A stretch of DNA of 64,000 nt from Scleroderma bovista. Lineage: Eukaryota > Basidiomycota > Agaricomycetes > Boletales > Sclerodermataceae. The stretch lies in assembly GCA_037178675.1 (NCBI GenBank), contig JAYMGJ010000084.1, forward strand, positions 1 through 64,000, in the 5' to 3' direction. Below are positions 47,861-60,590 of the stretch, in pieces. The number at the start of each line of letters is the position of its first letter. Positions within the stretch are counted from its first letter, which is position 1. Made by a program: the position numbers and the translations under genes. The notes beneath the pieces were generated by a model. The model ran no database searches. It was not told the origin of the DNA and worked only from the letters and a program-made list of their open reading frames with translations.

Positions 47861-50800
47861 TTATCCAGAAAAACACTCCTCCCATGCATTTCCATGAACC
47901 ATGCTACTTAGATCCAGCTCTACTTCGCCTCTTGGGATCACCAACGTATTCCGCATAAACCGAAGCGACGATCGGTACGTCAAGGGCACCCATATCAACA
48001 ACCGACCCCGAGGACCAACAATCCAACCATCGCTCTTCAGCTGGATCAAATCCCGCCAGTCCCCCTCCATGTCCTTGATGTCGTGGAAAATTTTGTGAGC
48101 ATCACATAGTGCGTGTTCTGGCACGAATGAGAACAATACTGGGTATTGGGTAACCGCCCTGCGATCATCCGGTGGGTTACCCACTTCCGACCTATACGTT
48201 AGGTTGCCCATTCCGACAATGAACTCGTAGCTTACTTACCTTCCGGCAGACTGGAAATAGGATCAGGTTCGCAGATAACAGAGTTCACCATGTCCCAGAC
48301 ACGTATTGTACCGTCATTCGAAGTGGACACAATTTTCTTTCCGTCTGGGAAAAAGGCCACGCAATGGACTGCACCTGTGTGCCCTAAGAGAGGAGAACCA
48401 ATTGGTGAGCCAGTTTCGGCGTCCCAGATCCGGATAGTGTGGTCATCTGAACCAGAGATAACCCGCTTTCCATCAGGGGAGAAGGCGACTGTCTGAATCC
48501 AGTGGGTATGACCTTCGAGAGGTTCGAACAGTAGCGATTGTGTGTCCACATCCCAAAGGCGGACATCCGTATCATCCGAACCGGAAGCGATCTTCTTGCC
48601 GTCAGGGGTAAATGCCACCGAACAAACCCACCCGTCGTGTCCCTCGAGTGCGCTGCCTATCTGAGAACCTGTTTCGACATCCCAGAGGCGAACGGTAGTG
48701 TCATGGGATCCCGAGACCAGTCGCGTTCCGTCTGGTGAGAACGCAATCCAACAAACCGATTCAGTGTGACCTTTGAAAGGAAGACCTATTTGCTGGCCTG
48801 TGGCTACATCCCAGATGTGGATATTGCAGTCGAGTGAACTGGAAGCAAGTCGTGTGCCGTCCGGTGAGAAGGTAACGCAGCATATTTCGTCACTGTGCCC
48901 TTGCAAAGGTCCACCGATCTGGGTGCCAGTCTTTGCATCCCATAAACGGACAGAACAGTCTTCTGAACCCGATGCGATCCGATTGCCATCTGGTGAGAAG
49001 GCGATTGTAAAGATTGCGTCCGTGTGTCCCTCGAAAGGACCGTCAATCTGAGCACCTGTTTTTGCATCCCATAAAGATATTGTGTCGTCACCAAGAGATG
49101 AAGCGATTTGTGTGCCATCTGGTGAGACTGCAACTGGAATATAGAGACCGCTGTGATCTTCCATAGAATTCCTGACCTGCACCTTTGGCTCTGCATCCCA
49201 TACACGTATGGTATAATCATCTGAACCTGAAGCAATCCTTTTTCCGTCAGGAGAAAATACGACAGATGTAACTGTTTCAGTATGTCCTGTGAGAGGATCA
49301 CCAATCTGTTGGCCCGTTCCTACATCCCATAGGCGAATGGTATAATCATCTGAACCCGATACCAGTCGCTTATTATCTGGCGAAAACGCAATAGATTTGA
49401 CCTCATCTGTGTGATTATTCAGAGGCTCGCCCAGTTTAGCGTATGTTTCGGCATCCCAAATGCATATAGTTGTGTCGCTCGAGCCTGATGCAATCCATTT
49501 TCCATCGGGCGAGAAAGCAACAGAATAGATATCGCCGGTATGTCCTTGGAGTTTGTTCACTGCTGAACCGGCTGCCACGTCCCATATTCGAATGGTTTGG
49601 TCCACAGAGCCCGATACAACCCGCTTGCCGTCAGGAGAGAAAACGAGTGCGTGTATCCCATCCGTGTGTCCCTCGTAGGGTTTGCCAACCTGGCCACCTG
49701 TCTCCACATCCCATAGGCGTACGGTATTGTCATGAGAGCCGGATGCGATTAATGTGCCATCGGGAGAAAACCCAACAGCTGAAACACTTTTTGTGTGCCC
49801 ATCACGAGTAGTCCAACGCTCCAAGCCTGTTTCTGTGTCCCACAACCGAACGGTACAGTCATCAGAAGATGAGGTAATTAGCTTCCCGTTGGGTGCAAAA
49901 GCCACAGATAAAACAGTATCCGTGTGCCCATCAAGAGCCTTGCCGATCTGCAACCCAGTCTCAGCGTCCCATAATCGAATCGTTTCGTCATCTGCGCACG
50001 AGGCAATTCTCCGTCCATCGGGCGAGAACACAACACACCAGACATAGGAAGTATGCCCCTCTGCAGTGATCTGAACAATCGGCCAGTCCTCATCGCGCCC
50101 TTTAGCGAGCTTAGGAAGCTTGAAAAACTTTTCGGTGAATCGCGTTGCGAATGTAGAGTTGGTGGGAGAAAAGGGGAGTGCAGAGAGGTATAAATGCGGA
50201 GTGCTTTGTGCAATGGCGCCGCCAAACCGTCGCACAAGTTTGATAGTGTCTCTTGCCACCATTACTGCATCTTCGTAACCGCTATTATCCTACGAGCTTG
50301 GTTGAGTCTGACTAGCACTGTGCTTGGAACTGTGTTACTTACATCTATCCAATTCAGTATGGCACCTAAAGCTGAAGGTGCACCATTGAGTGCGTTCAAG
50401 AGACTCAGTGCCTCGAGCCAGTAAAGCACCTGCTCATTGTTCAGAAAAGCCTCAACCTGCGTCGCAAGACGAGCGTTGAACTTCGTCTCCACCACGTGAC
50501 TATTCCAGTACCGACAGGAATACGACAAATGATCCGTGATGTTAACCTCCACTCGTTTGTCCAGGTCGGCTATTTCAGAATTACGGGTATACGAGCTTTG
50601 CAGTTGGCATATATTGAAACGTAGGCCTGCTTGCATGACATGAAGGGAAGCGAAGGCAAGGTTTGCGTGGACATTCGACGGATCGACGTGAAATCTCTCA
50701 CTCCGCGCTTTGTCGATTAGGAAGTCATAGAAGGACGAGTGCAGAGGACGAACGGGCATATTTGGGTCGGTGATACCGCTAAATAGCGACGCCATGGATC

Positions 50801-53191
50801 TAAGGATGACTTCTACACCGTATCTTTCCGTCTTGTCGGGGAAGCCACGACGCATCAAACTCAGGGAACGTATAGAGAGGGGCTCGACGGTCCACAAAAC
50901 CTGCTGCATGATAGAGTGGAACCGAGCAAACGCCCTCGGAGTCTCGTCCATGATGTCCTCCAAGATAACACGATACATCTCGTCCAAGAGGGCCATACCA
51001 GCCCCAGGGGCAAGCGATACAAGGTCCTCGAATCGTTCTCTTGAGGTAGCACCTGCTTTGTGTCTTTTAATAAACTCACAGGCGAGTCGAGCCCACTCAA
51101 ACAGGCCGTCGGACCTTTTGGCGAGAAGTTCAAAATCTGCGTCAGTGAAGTCATCATTGGGGCTCCGCAGCTTCTGGGAGACGTATAGACGGATATCGCG
51201 TTCTGTTGACTCGAGAGGAATGGTTTCCATGGGTCGGTGTTTGACATGTTGAACGCCGGAAAGCGTGATTTCGATATCAGGCAATGGTCGGGATGTAACA
51301 AGGATACGTATACTTGAGGGCAGCTCTGCAGCCTCTGCCGAGGCAAGGACACCGAGGATATGCTCCCGAGCCGTTTCTCCGCCACTCTCGTCTAGCGCGT
51401 CGATGACAATCACAATATTTCCCAGTGAAAAATCGGAGATACTTAAAATAGGATCTACAATGAGCTTCTTCCACTGCTGAGTAACATCGGGCGTTGATTT
51501 GAGGGAGTGGTCGCTGGCAATCACTGCGGCCAGCATTGCCCTGAACCGCAGATCACGACCAGCTAGATCACGTGCAATTGTGGTAAAAATCTTCTCGTGG
51601 CGGCGATCTGCCTGTCGATCGCGAGCAAAGCAGAAGCACGAACCCAGCCTTCCGATGTCCTTGAATTGTATGGCAATGGTATGGGCGATCGCTGATTTGC
51701 CTATGCCAGCTTGGCCAAATAGCCAGAACACACGCGGGGCATTGGGATTGGGATTGTTTATCCAGTCCACGATTTCCGCCAAAATTTCTGTCCTCGTGCC
51801 TTCGAGACATTTCTTCGTGGTGTTTAGTCCAGCACCAGATGCATATGCGAGACCATCCAGTTGCAGCTCTTCACCTAGGAACACGAATGTGCATATTGAA
51901 AGGACAAAATCACATGCAACTCTCACCGATGCGTGCGACACCTCCATGGATGTCCCGTACTGCATAATCCCGGAATTCCTGCATCAGTCGATCTAACGCT
52001 GTGTTATAACGAGTAACTTCAGAGTCCCTTTCTGCTGTGACATTCTTTTGTAGCCTGATCCCTGAGAAACAATTGGAAATCAAGGACACCACGCAAAAGG
52101 CGTGAACTCACAAAAGTTCTTAATCTCTGAATAATTACTAATGAACTGAGAACACTCCTGCATTACCTGTGCGGCCTGTGCTAGAGTGTCCTGCATTGAA
52201 ACTATTCTAGCCAAGACGCCATCTTGAAGGAGAAAGTGATAGACTCGACCGATTCTAGCAAGGAGATCGTGAATAGCAGTATCTAGTTCTGCTTGTGCCA
52301 CAATAAGCTATCAACGGGTCAGTTGTGTCACCAAATGGACACAGGTGCAATATCAGATAGGAACGCACCGAAGAGGCAGTAGTCAAAGCAGCTAATGCAA
52401 CTGCCGCATAGGGATGGATCTGACCATGCGTCAGATGACAACTGAGATATTAACATATAACATACTCCAGAAAAGCCCATGGCAAACTTATTGAAAAGCC
52501 TCAAATATGACAGGTAAGAGTCAATGGTGTCAATCTGATTTATGACAGAGCCTGTGCTTCCGATAGCCTCACCAACCCTCTCCGTAGCATTTGACAGCAG
52601 AACAGTATGTTTCTGTATGGTGGCATGCATTATGGTATCATTAGCTTGTTCCGTTGTGTTGAAGTGCCCATTCTGTCAACCCTGTGGTTGATATGGTCCA
52701 GTGACCATTGCGTTGGCGACGACGTACATTTTCTCTATCAATCTCGCCGAAGAGTTCGACCGTCAAAGAAGCGCTCCCTCCAGCGACGGTCTGGAGAGCA
52801 CTGGCAAATCAACGATCAAAATTTGACCATGATCGATGTGTATACCGTTTTCGGATTCCTTTCTTGATGATCGTATGTCGAAGAGAACTGTGATTGACTG
52901 GAAGAATGTCGAAGGGACTTTCCGGTGTGAGCCTGGACAAATCATCCGATATACGTGCACGCATGGAACCTACATGATCTCCTCCGGAAAAGAAACGATG
53001 CCATTTGGTCGATGAGGTTTTCTCTAGGTCTTGGCGACTGTGAACAGATGGAGATTTCTGCAAGGGATGAGTAAACTGAGGATCAGAATCGATCCAGACT
53101 AACAAACTGCACTCACGTCAGATGGTACCTTGGCAACACCTCCCTTCCGGAAGCTAAAGAAGTGCTTTTCTGCATGTTTTTCATCCGCCAT
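47861..53191 (-). CDS. NACHT-WD40 NLR-like (STAND) protein
   Basis: Ten exons (53191-53117, 53057-52846, 52800-52728, 52672-52466, 52419-52369, 52307-52112, 52061-51927, 51874-50343, 50289-48240, 48138-47861), 4809 nt, 1602 aa. N-terminal 330 residues: helical, with IHPYAAVALAALTTASS, as in Agaricomycete NLRs. NACHT: P-loop GQAGIGKSAIAHT (about 371) and Walker B IVIVIDALDESGG. C-terminus: 14 WD40 repeats (GHT...FSPDG...SGS.D.TIR.WD), enough for two seven-blade propellers, then a tail ending GWIVGPRGRLLIWVPLTYR. Such proteins oligomerise when the repeats sense a ligand and then signal through the N-terminus in self/non-self recognition. An ATG one codon upstream (53194) is an alternative start; a stop precedes it in frame. 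The last intron (48239-48139) is the least certain. Confidence 0.9.
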
Positions 53192-53309
53192 CATTCAGCG
53201 AAGGGAAAGCAGTTATGGTTATGCACGCTGAACAGCCTACGCCAGTCGCGATTCCGATGTCGACCAAGGGTTTGATTGGACTTGGAATGGAATAGAGTGA
53301 CTATGCTGA

Positions 53310-53603
53310 TTAGCAATTCAGTCTTACATCATGAATTGTAAAGGCCATTGTCCTTTGTTTGTACAGATGTAATTTGTTTGCGGTGATACTTACAGGAGAG
53401 TTGCCCACTCCCCGAAAAGCGCTACACCGTACACGCATCAGACTGCTGATGTTTTCAAAGTTCACACTGACTGTACGACGGGAACTGGGGTTCCCGACAG
53501 TTACACCGACCTCAAGTTTGAGGATGACCGCATCCTCAGCTATATACGGAGACTTGGCCAACGATTTCTTCGTCACAGTGTACTGAATTAGAGCCTTAAA
53601 CAT
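53310..53603 (-). other. Open frame upstream of the NLR, possible degenerate N-terminal exon
   Basis: The minus strand from ATG 53603 reads MFKALIQYTVTKKSLAKSPY and on to VKLEVG-like strands (ILKLEVGVTVGNPSSRRTVS), with a GTAAGT donor near 53392. It could be a C2-like sensor exon of the NLR or a separate small gene. In-frame splicing into the NLR exons was not found, because a stop sits just before the NLR ATG. Confidence 0.3.
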
Positions 53604-53870
53604 GGGTGTGCTGGCCACACTGCCACCCGCTTATACTGATAGCAGATGAGCCAGTCCACCATACACTCAGTTCGAAACGCTTCATAATTGATTTATCAGT
53701 GAGCCCTATTCTGTCCTAGTATTACATGTTAGCATTCAACCAGGTGCATTCGAGGGAGCAGAAGTTTGAAGAAGATACGAGACGTCTTGAATATCACACC
53801 GAATGCACCTTCAATATCTCTGTGTCTTCTACGAGGGTCTTCAAAACCATTGAGTTGACGAGGTACTTAC

Positions 53871-54187
53871 ATTGTCAGTTAGACTATTGCGACGACTGTT
53901 GATCGGAGTAGCGTGCAAGGGACAGCGATCGACGTCCCCGCATGGGCTCTGCACTCAACTTGTGTTGTACTTGAGTGATTCTGGATTCTGGAGAGGCCTG
54001 GTTGCCCATGGAACTGTTGGATTCTGGTGTGTCCGGTGGACGCAACAATGCAACTATGTTGCAAATATCCCGATGGAGCCCAGCGAATCGCCGTTGCCGT
54101 CTTTATGATCCAAACTAACAACCCATGCCAACGCATTGACGTCAAAGCCAATCTCCGTAAGGGCTTTGTTTATCGGCTTAGGAGGTG
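53871..54187 (-). pseudogene. Broken exon with two in-frame stops
   Basis: One minus-strand frame reads NKALTEIGFDVNALAWVVSL, then a TAG (54056-54054), CVHRTHQNPTVPWATRPLQN, then a TGA (53957-53955), and ends in a consensus GTAAGT donor at 53870. Coherent peptide on both sides of each stop suggests a coding exon disabled by two point changes. Identity unknown; it may once have been the 5' part of the neighbouring gene. Confidence 0.4.
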
Positions 54188-54551
54188 AGCTACCTAGATT
54201 ATTATAATGTCCTCGTCGATGCATTCATAATATGAGACAATGAAGTCACAAACTGTCGCTTCGGCTTTACACCATTCCACAGAAGGCCTTTCCACTCCAA
54301 CTGTGATGGTGTGCACCACTGCAAACGCACGCTTTGTGCATAATGCTCAGTGGAAAGGACACACTGGGGCGCGTCCACACCCATTTTTCGTGCTGGCCGC
54401 CTCGGTATAAATCCCTGGATGTGCCCAACGCCACCTATCAAAGACACCCATTCTGCGTGCCTGCTCCCAGTAGACTCCATAACTTTCTTTCAAGTGAGTG
54501 CATTCTCATCATCTACCATAAGTTTTCTCACAAGGACACTTAGTGTATAAA

Positions 54552-56390
54552 ATGGCCCAATCTGATATTGGTCCAGCTTTCCACGTCGACTACCTTAGAA
54601 AACTCCCCCAGACTCCGCTGTGCGCTGTCTCGAAGATGCAAATGATGGTTGGTTCGGGCTGCAACTTAGTCCCAAAACCTGAAGAACCCAGTGCCCCTGT
54701 GGAGACAACTATCGAGACAGATGGAACGGTCGGAAACTCTGGGTTCATCTATCGTGTCCCTGCGGATATATGGTTCCACATATTTTACACAGGCACCCAC
54801 CTCGATGGCAAAGGTGGGGGAAACTTCCCTGTCGTTATCTCGCACGTATGTAGGTTTTGGCGGGAAATCGCCTTGGGCAGTCCCATGTTGTGGACGAATA
54901 TCTACATCTCGTCAGTCAGCATCAACTCCCTGATAAGACATGGCGGCCCCGTGATGCCCCGAGCCTCGACTTTCGTTGCCCGCTCTGGGCAGTGTTCCTT
55001 GGTCGTCAAGCTGGACTTGGCAAGACGTCGTCCAACAGGAGACATTCCCGATGAGACTGTTTCCATGTACCTTCGGTTACTGTCCTCCACTGCTGTGGAT
55101 CTACTCGTGATTGCCCACGATCGGATCAAGTCGCTTGATATTGCCACGGACTTCAAAGAGATCAGTTTCTGGATCTCACACAAGGTCGTTCCTCTTGGCA
55201 TGCCTCGTCTCGAGAGCTGGAAAATGTGCCGCGGGGATCCAACCAATCCAGTTAATTTATCATCGAGCACCAACCATTATCGTGGTTTCATCGAGTTTGA
55301 TGCTGCTGGGGCGCGCGAGGGATCGTTCGAAAGCTCAACGGATACGATAGGCGATCGGTTACCACGCCTGAAGCACCTGCAAATGTCACAGACAGTGGCG
55401 AATTGGTCTCTCTGGTCTATTGGGGGGCTGACCACTCTCACCATTAACCATCTTGCCCTGGGAAATCGACCTTCTATCTCAGATCTGCGCGATATCCTTG
55501 CGAGGAGCAATCACTCTCTGGAGAGTCTTGAGCTCCATGGTAGTCTTCCAGTGCGTCCGTTCGAACACCCGGTTTCTATAACTCTGCCGAAGCTTCGCCA
55601 TCTTCGGCTGGGATACTGGACACAAGAAGAGGCCTTGGCTCTGCTCCCCCACCTTGACATGCCAGCATTGAAAACTTTGGCGCTCTGTGACATATCTGGT
55701 TGTGTTCACGAATATCGTCGCAGGATGATTGGCAGAGCTGGCTACGCGATGGATGTCCCCCTTGACCTCACGTTTTATGGTATTCCCGCCTACGAGGATT
55801 TGGACTCCGCGCAGCTCTTAGAGGCTCTTTGCATCACTCATGCACCTCTGTTGCGCCAACTGGACTCAGTGGAACTTACCCATGTACAAGCCCTCTCCTT
55901 CCTGGTGGGTCCACCTCGGGATTGGATCGATGAAGCTTTCCCTCGACACCAAGTGTACCTTGCTCGATTCTTACTCAGTATGCCGTCGCTGAGAACATTG
56001 ACCTTGGACAGACCTGACGCCGGGTTTTTCCATTGCCTCAACCACCCTTTCAAAGTCACGGTTGGACAGCCCGAGTCGCCTGGCGGGGTAGAACGGCACA
56101 TTGTCTATCCTTGCGCGCAACTGTCGACATTACGACTTTTCGATTGTGAATACGACGACCTCGTCGACTTTTTCTTCAACCGTGCCGAACTTGCTCGTGA
56201 TCCAACTGCACGGCGCGGGTTTCCGGTCTTCGATACCCTCGAATTTGCATTGGACAAAATCGAGCTGGAACTATTCAAGTCGGAATGTCCAGAGTCAGTC
56301 GACAGTGGGTTTAACATATCCACGTTTGCTAAGACCACGGTCTGCAGGATCTACAACGATATTTCTTGTCCGAAGGTCCCCTTCATATGA
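54552..56390 (+). CDS. F-box protein
   Basis: Single exon, 612 aa. An F-box-like domain is at about residues 73-130: YRVPADIWFHIFYTG, then VVISHVCRFWREIALGSPML and WTNIYIS. The rest is a long leucine-rich region (LPRLKHLQMSQTV, LPKLRHLRLGYWTQEEAL) as in substrate receptors of SCF ubiquitin ligases. It resembles the other F-box gene at 37244 in plan but not closely in sequence. Confidence 0.85.
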   Translation: MAQSDIGPAFHVDYLRKLPQTPLCAVSKMQMMVGSGCNLVPKPEEPSAPVETTIETDGTVGNSGFIYRVPADIWFHIFYTGTHLDGKGGGNFPVVISHVCRFWREIALGSPMLWTNIYISSVSINSLIRHGGPVMPRASTFVARSGQCSLVVKLDLARRRPTGDIPDETVSMYLRLLSSTAVDLLVIAHDRIKSLDIATDFKEISFWISHKVVPLGMPRLESWKMCRGDPTNPVNLSSSTNHYRGFIEFDAAGAREGSFESSTDTIGDRLPRLKHLQMSQTVANWSLWSIGGLTTLTINHLALGNRPSISDLRDILARSNHSLESLELHGSLPVRPFEHPVSITLPKLRHLRLGYWTQEEALALLPHLDMPALKTLALCDISGCVHEYRRRMIGRAGYAMDVPLDLTFYGIPAYEDLDSAQLLEALCITHAPLLRQLDSVELTHVQALSFLVGPPRDWIDEAFPRHQVYLARFLLSMPSLRTLTLDRPDAGFFHCLNHPFKVTVGQPESPGGVERHIVYPCAQLSTLRLFDCEYDDLVDFFFNRAELARDPTARRGFPVFDTLEFALDKIELELFKSECPESVDSGFNISTFAKTTVCRIYNDISCPKVPFI

Positions 56391-56929
56391 TACCATCATC
56401 TTGTCATGATTTTCTTTTGGCATAGCTAGTTATTATCGACATCGCAAATTTCAAAATTGGTCGCCCATCATGTCTTTAGACACAGCATACCTGATACTCT
56501 CTTTTATTTTCATCAACTTGCACACTCCTTCATAGTAACAATATACCATATATGTCGCTGATCAATATGCCTGGGCTGTGTTCGCTATCGGGTGCGAGGC
56601 GGTGGAGCATATCATTACCATGGCACAATTTGGCAGGGCTTGTCTACGTGTCTTATTTTGGAACAATTATACGTGGTGGGGTTGTGTTACGTAAGCCAAT
56701 ATCAACCACGGTTTCAAGATTTTATTGTTCTATTCCAAGTTACTTCCATCCCTGGTGGACACAGCGTGGCCGTTCATTTCTATTCTCTTTTTTCGTTCTC
56801 CATATCTCTCACTCGTATCTCTCTTTCTTGCACGGACAAGTACTGGCTACTTTGTCACCTTGCTCTGTTTCTGCTCGCAGCTCGTCGCACACAACAAGTT
56901 GCTCTTCGAACTTCTGTTCCTAAACGACC
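56391..56929. other. Intergenic and 5' UTR of the next gene
   Basis: Pyrimidine-rich before 56930; no gene supported. Confidence 0.4.
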
Positions 56930-57778
56930 ATGTCTTCAACGGTGGTAACCACACTCATCCACGCTTACCCTCCCCCAACCACCAACACCCTCGATTTGCA
57001 GCAGCGTGCTCGTCTTATCCGCTCGACGCGCAAGCTGGGGGCTCTTTTGGGCACAACGCCCTACCTCCTCGAGGGTGATGATCTCGCTGTCACATCATTT
57101 CCCATAGTAGGTGGCAACAGGCTTAAAAAACGAACACCCAGGGCGCTTAAGCGTCAGGGTTCCATCTTTTCGCGCCGCGAGACGCAGTCACTCTCCTTGA
57201 CGTCGCTGAGCTCGTTGTCGTCGTTATCCTTACACACTATTGGCACTGGTTCGGACGTTGCGCAGGGCAGGCGAAGTGCGGAAATATCATCATCTACGAA
57301 GCCTTTGGGAATATCCGGAGGACGTAGTCGCCGTGCAGCGGAAAAGCCACGGCCATTATATTTGCGCCTAAACACTGTTCCCGTCTCACCGACAGATACC
57401 CGTTATGTGTCCCTTCCTCCCTCCCCAACTGGTTGCCTGCCCATCTCGGACCTGCCACCTACACCCTGTACACCAAACTTCTCCGCTCCTGATCCTGTTG
57501 ACATCCGCCGGAAGCGGATGGCGAAGCTTGCTCGTCATCTGGGCGAGAACATCCCTTCTGAACTTGTCCCCGCCCCTGCTTCCATCCCAAAACGTTCGTT
57601 TTCCCAGAGGCACCGAAAACAGAGTATGTCCGTTTGCATTCCCCCTCCCAACGATACCCCATTCGCACCCATGCCCTCAGTACCTTTGTTGGGTATGAAC
57701 CAGGATTGGGTTGGCCACTGGAATCGCTCTGACATCCGTGACGTGCAAATGGAGCTTCGCAATCTGAAGATAGGTTGA
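56930..57778 (+). CDS. Conserved unknown basidiomycete protein
   Basis: Single exon, 282 aa. The N-terminus has LQQRARLIRSTRKLGALLG followed by TTPYLLE, which I believe is a short conserved motif of an uncharacterised fungal family. Then comes Ser-rich disordered sequence (SLSLTSLSSLSSLSLHTIG) and a second ordered block (DIRRKRMAKLARHLGENIP), ending with the hydrophilic VGHWNRSDIRDVQMELRNLK. No catalytic motif, signal peptide or membrane helix. Confidence 0.75.
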   Translation: MSSTVVTTLIHAYPPPTTNTLDLQQRARLIRSTRKLGALLGTTPYLLEGDDLAVTSFPIVGGNRLKKRTPRALKRQGSIFSRRETQSLSLTSLSSLSSLSLHTIGTGSDVAQGRRSAEISSSTKPLGISGGRSRRAAEKPRPLYLRLNTVPVSPTDTRYVSLPPSPTGCLPISDLPPTPCTPNFSAPDPVDIRRKRMAKLARHLGENIPSELVPAPASIPKRSFSQRHRKQSMSVCIPPPNDTPFAPMPSVPLLGMNQDWVGHWNRSDIRDVQMELRNLKIG

Positions 57779-58218
57779 AAATCATCTGAATTAGGTACAA
57801 ATGCTTCGTTGGATTTCCCTGTATGATTTTTATGACTTGTCTGGCTACGTGTAGAGCACCCAGCTGGACACCGCATACGTACATACGTACATACACTACA
57901 CATGCATCATTATATTTATTTACATAGGTTCTTTTGGTACATGCTTCACACATGCCATGCTACTTCTAATACCCCATTGTAATTTGTAAACAAGCATTCA
58001 CACGTAGTAGGGCGCGTTGAGATTGGCTGCAAACCCGAGCTATGCCGCAATGTTCACTGTTCAGTGTTCAGTGCAGATTTCCTCTTGCCAGCGCTGAAAG
58101 TGATCGCGTGACGTCACTTCCACGTGATGTGTCACACTATGTTTCGTCACTCGATCACATGCGATAAGAATATACCATTACATAATTACAATCACACTGA
58201 TCGTCCACATGTACTGCC
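57779..58218. other. Intergenic
   Basis: No gene. A small microsatellite-like ACATACGTACATACGTACAT run lies near 57875-57895. Confidence 0.5.
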
Positions 58219-60173
<1,955 letters not shown>

Positions 60174-60556
60174 TTAACCATATCCCAGTGTATGCTAATG
60201 GAGTGTCTGTCCGTGCATCTGGGCTGCCTGATAAAGACTGGCCAGTGCCTTAGCTCAGAGTACTACTGCCTATACAGACTATCCGATGCAGTAACTGAGA
60301 CCACTCAATTCAGCCCAACATGTTTGCTCAGAAAGTCAACTACTGTAATGTTTTTCGTAGCGCTGAATAATTTATAGATTATGGATAAATGTTCCGTAAG
60401 AAGACATGCGGCTCCGCACATTCCCGATCACAACATTTGGAAGCGAACAGGGTTTAGAGCCATGGCAAAAAAAATGGCTTTGGCTTTGGCTTTCTTTCGT
60501 TCTTCCCTCTTGCAAGGGACTAATACTGTTATCGGCGCGTCTGACCCCCGTCGCTC

Positions 60557-60566
60557 TTTTATAAAA
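60557..60566 (+). promoter_or_regulatory. TATA box of the GH55 gene
   Basis: TTTTATAAAA, 25 bp before the ATG at 60591. The spacing implies a very short leader or start-site use close to the ATG. Confidence 0.45.
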
Positions 60567-60590
60567 CAAGGCTGCTGTTGAAGTACTAGC

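Noticed and set aside
53359..53586. Plus-strand ORF opposite the frame upstream of the NLR
   Set aside because: No start context, splice sites or domain; the minus strand has the splice donor.
57875..57900. CRISPR-like or regulatory repeat array
   Set aside because: Just a short ACATACGT microsatellite in an intergenic region.
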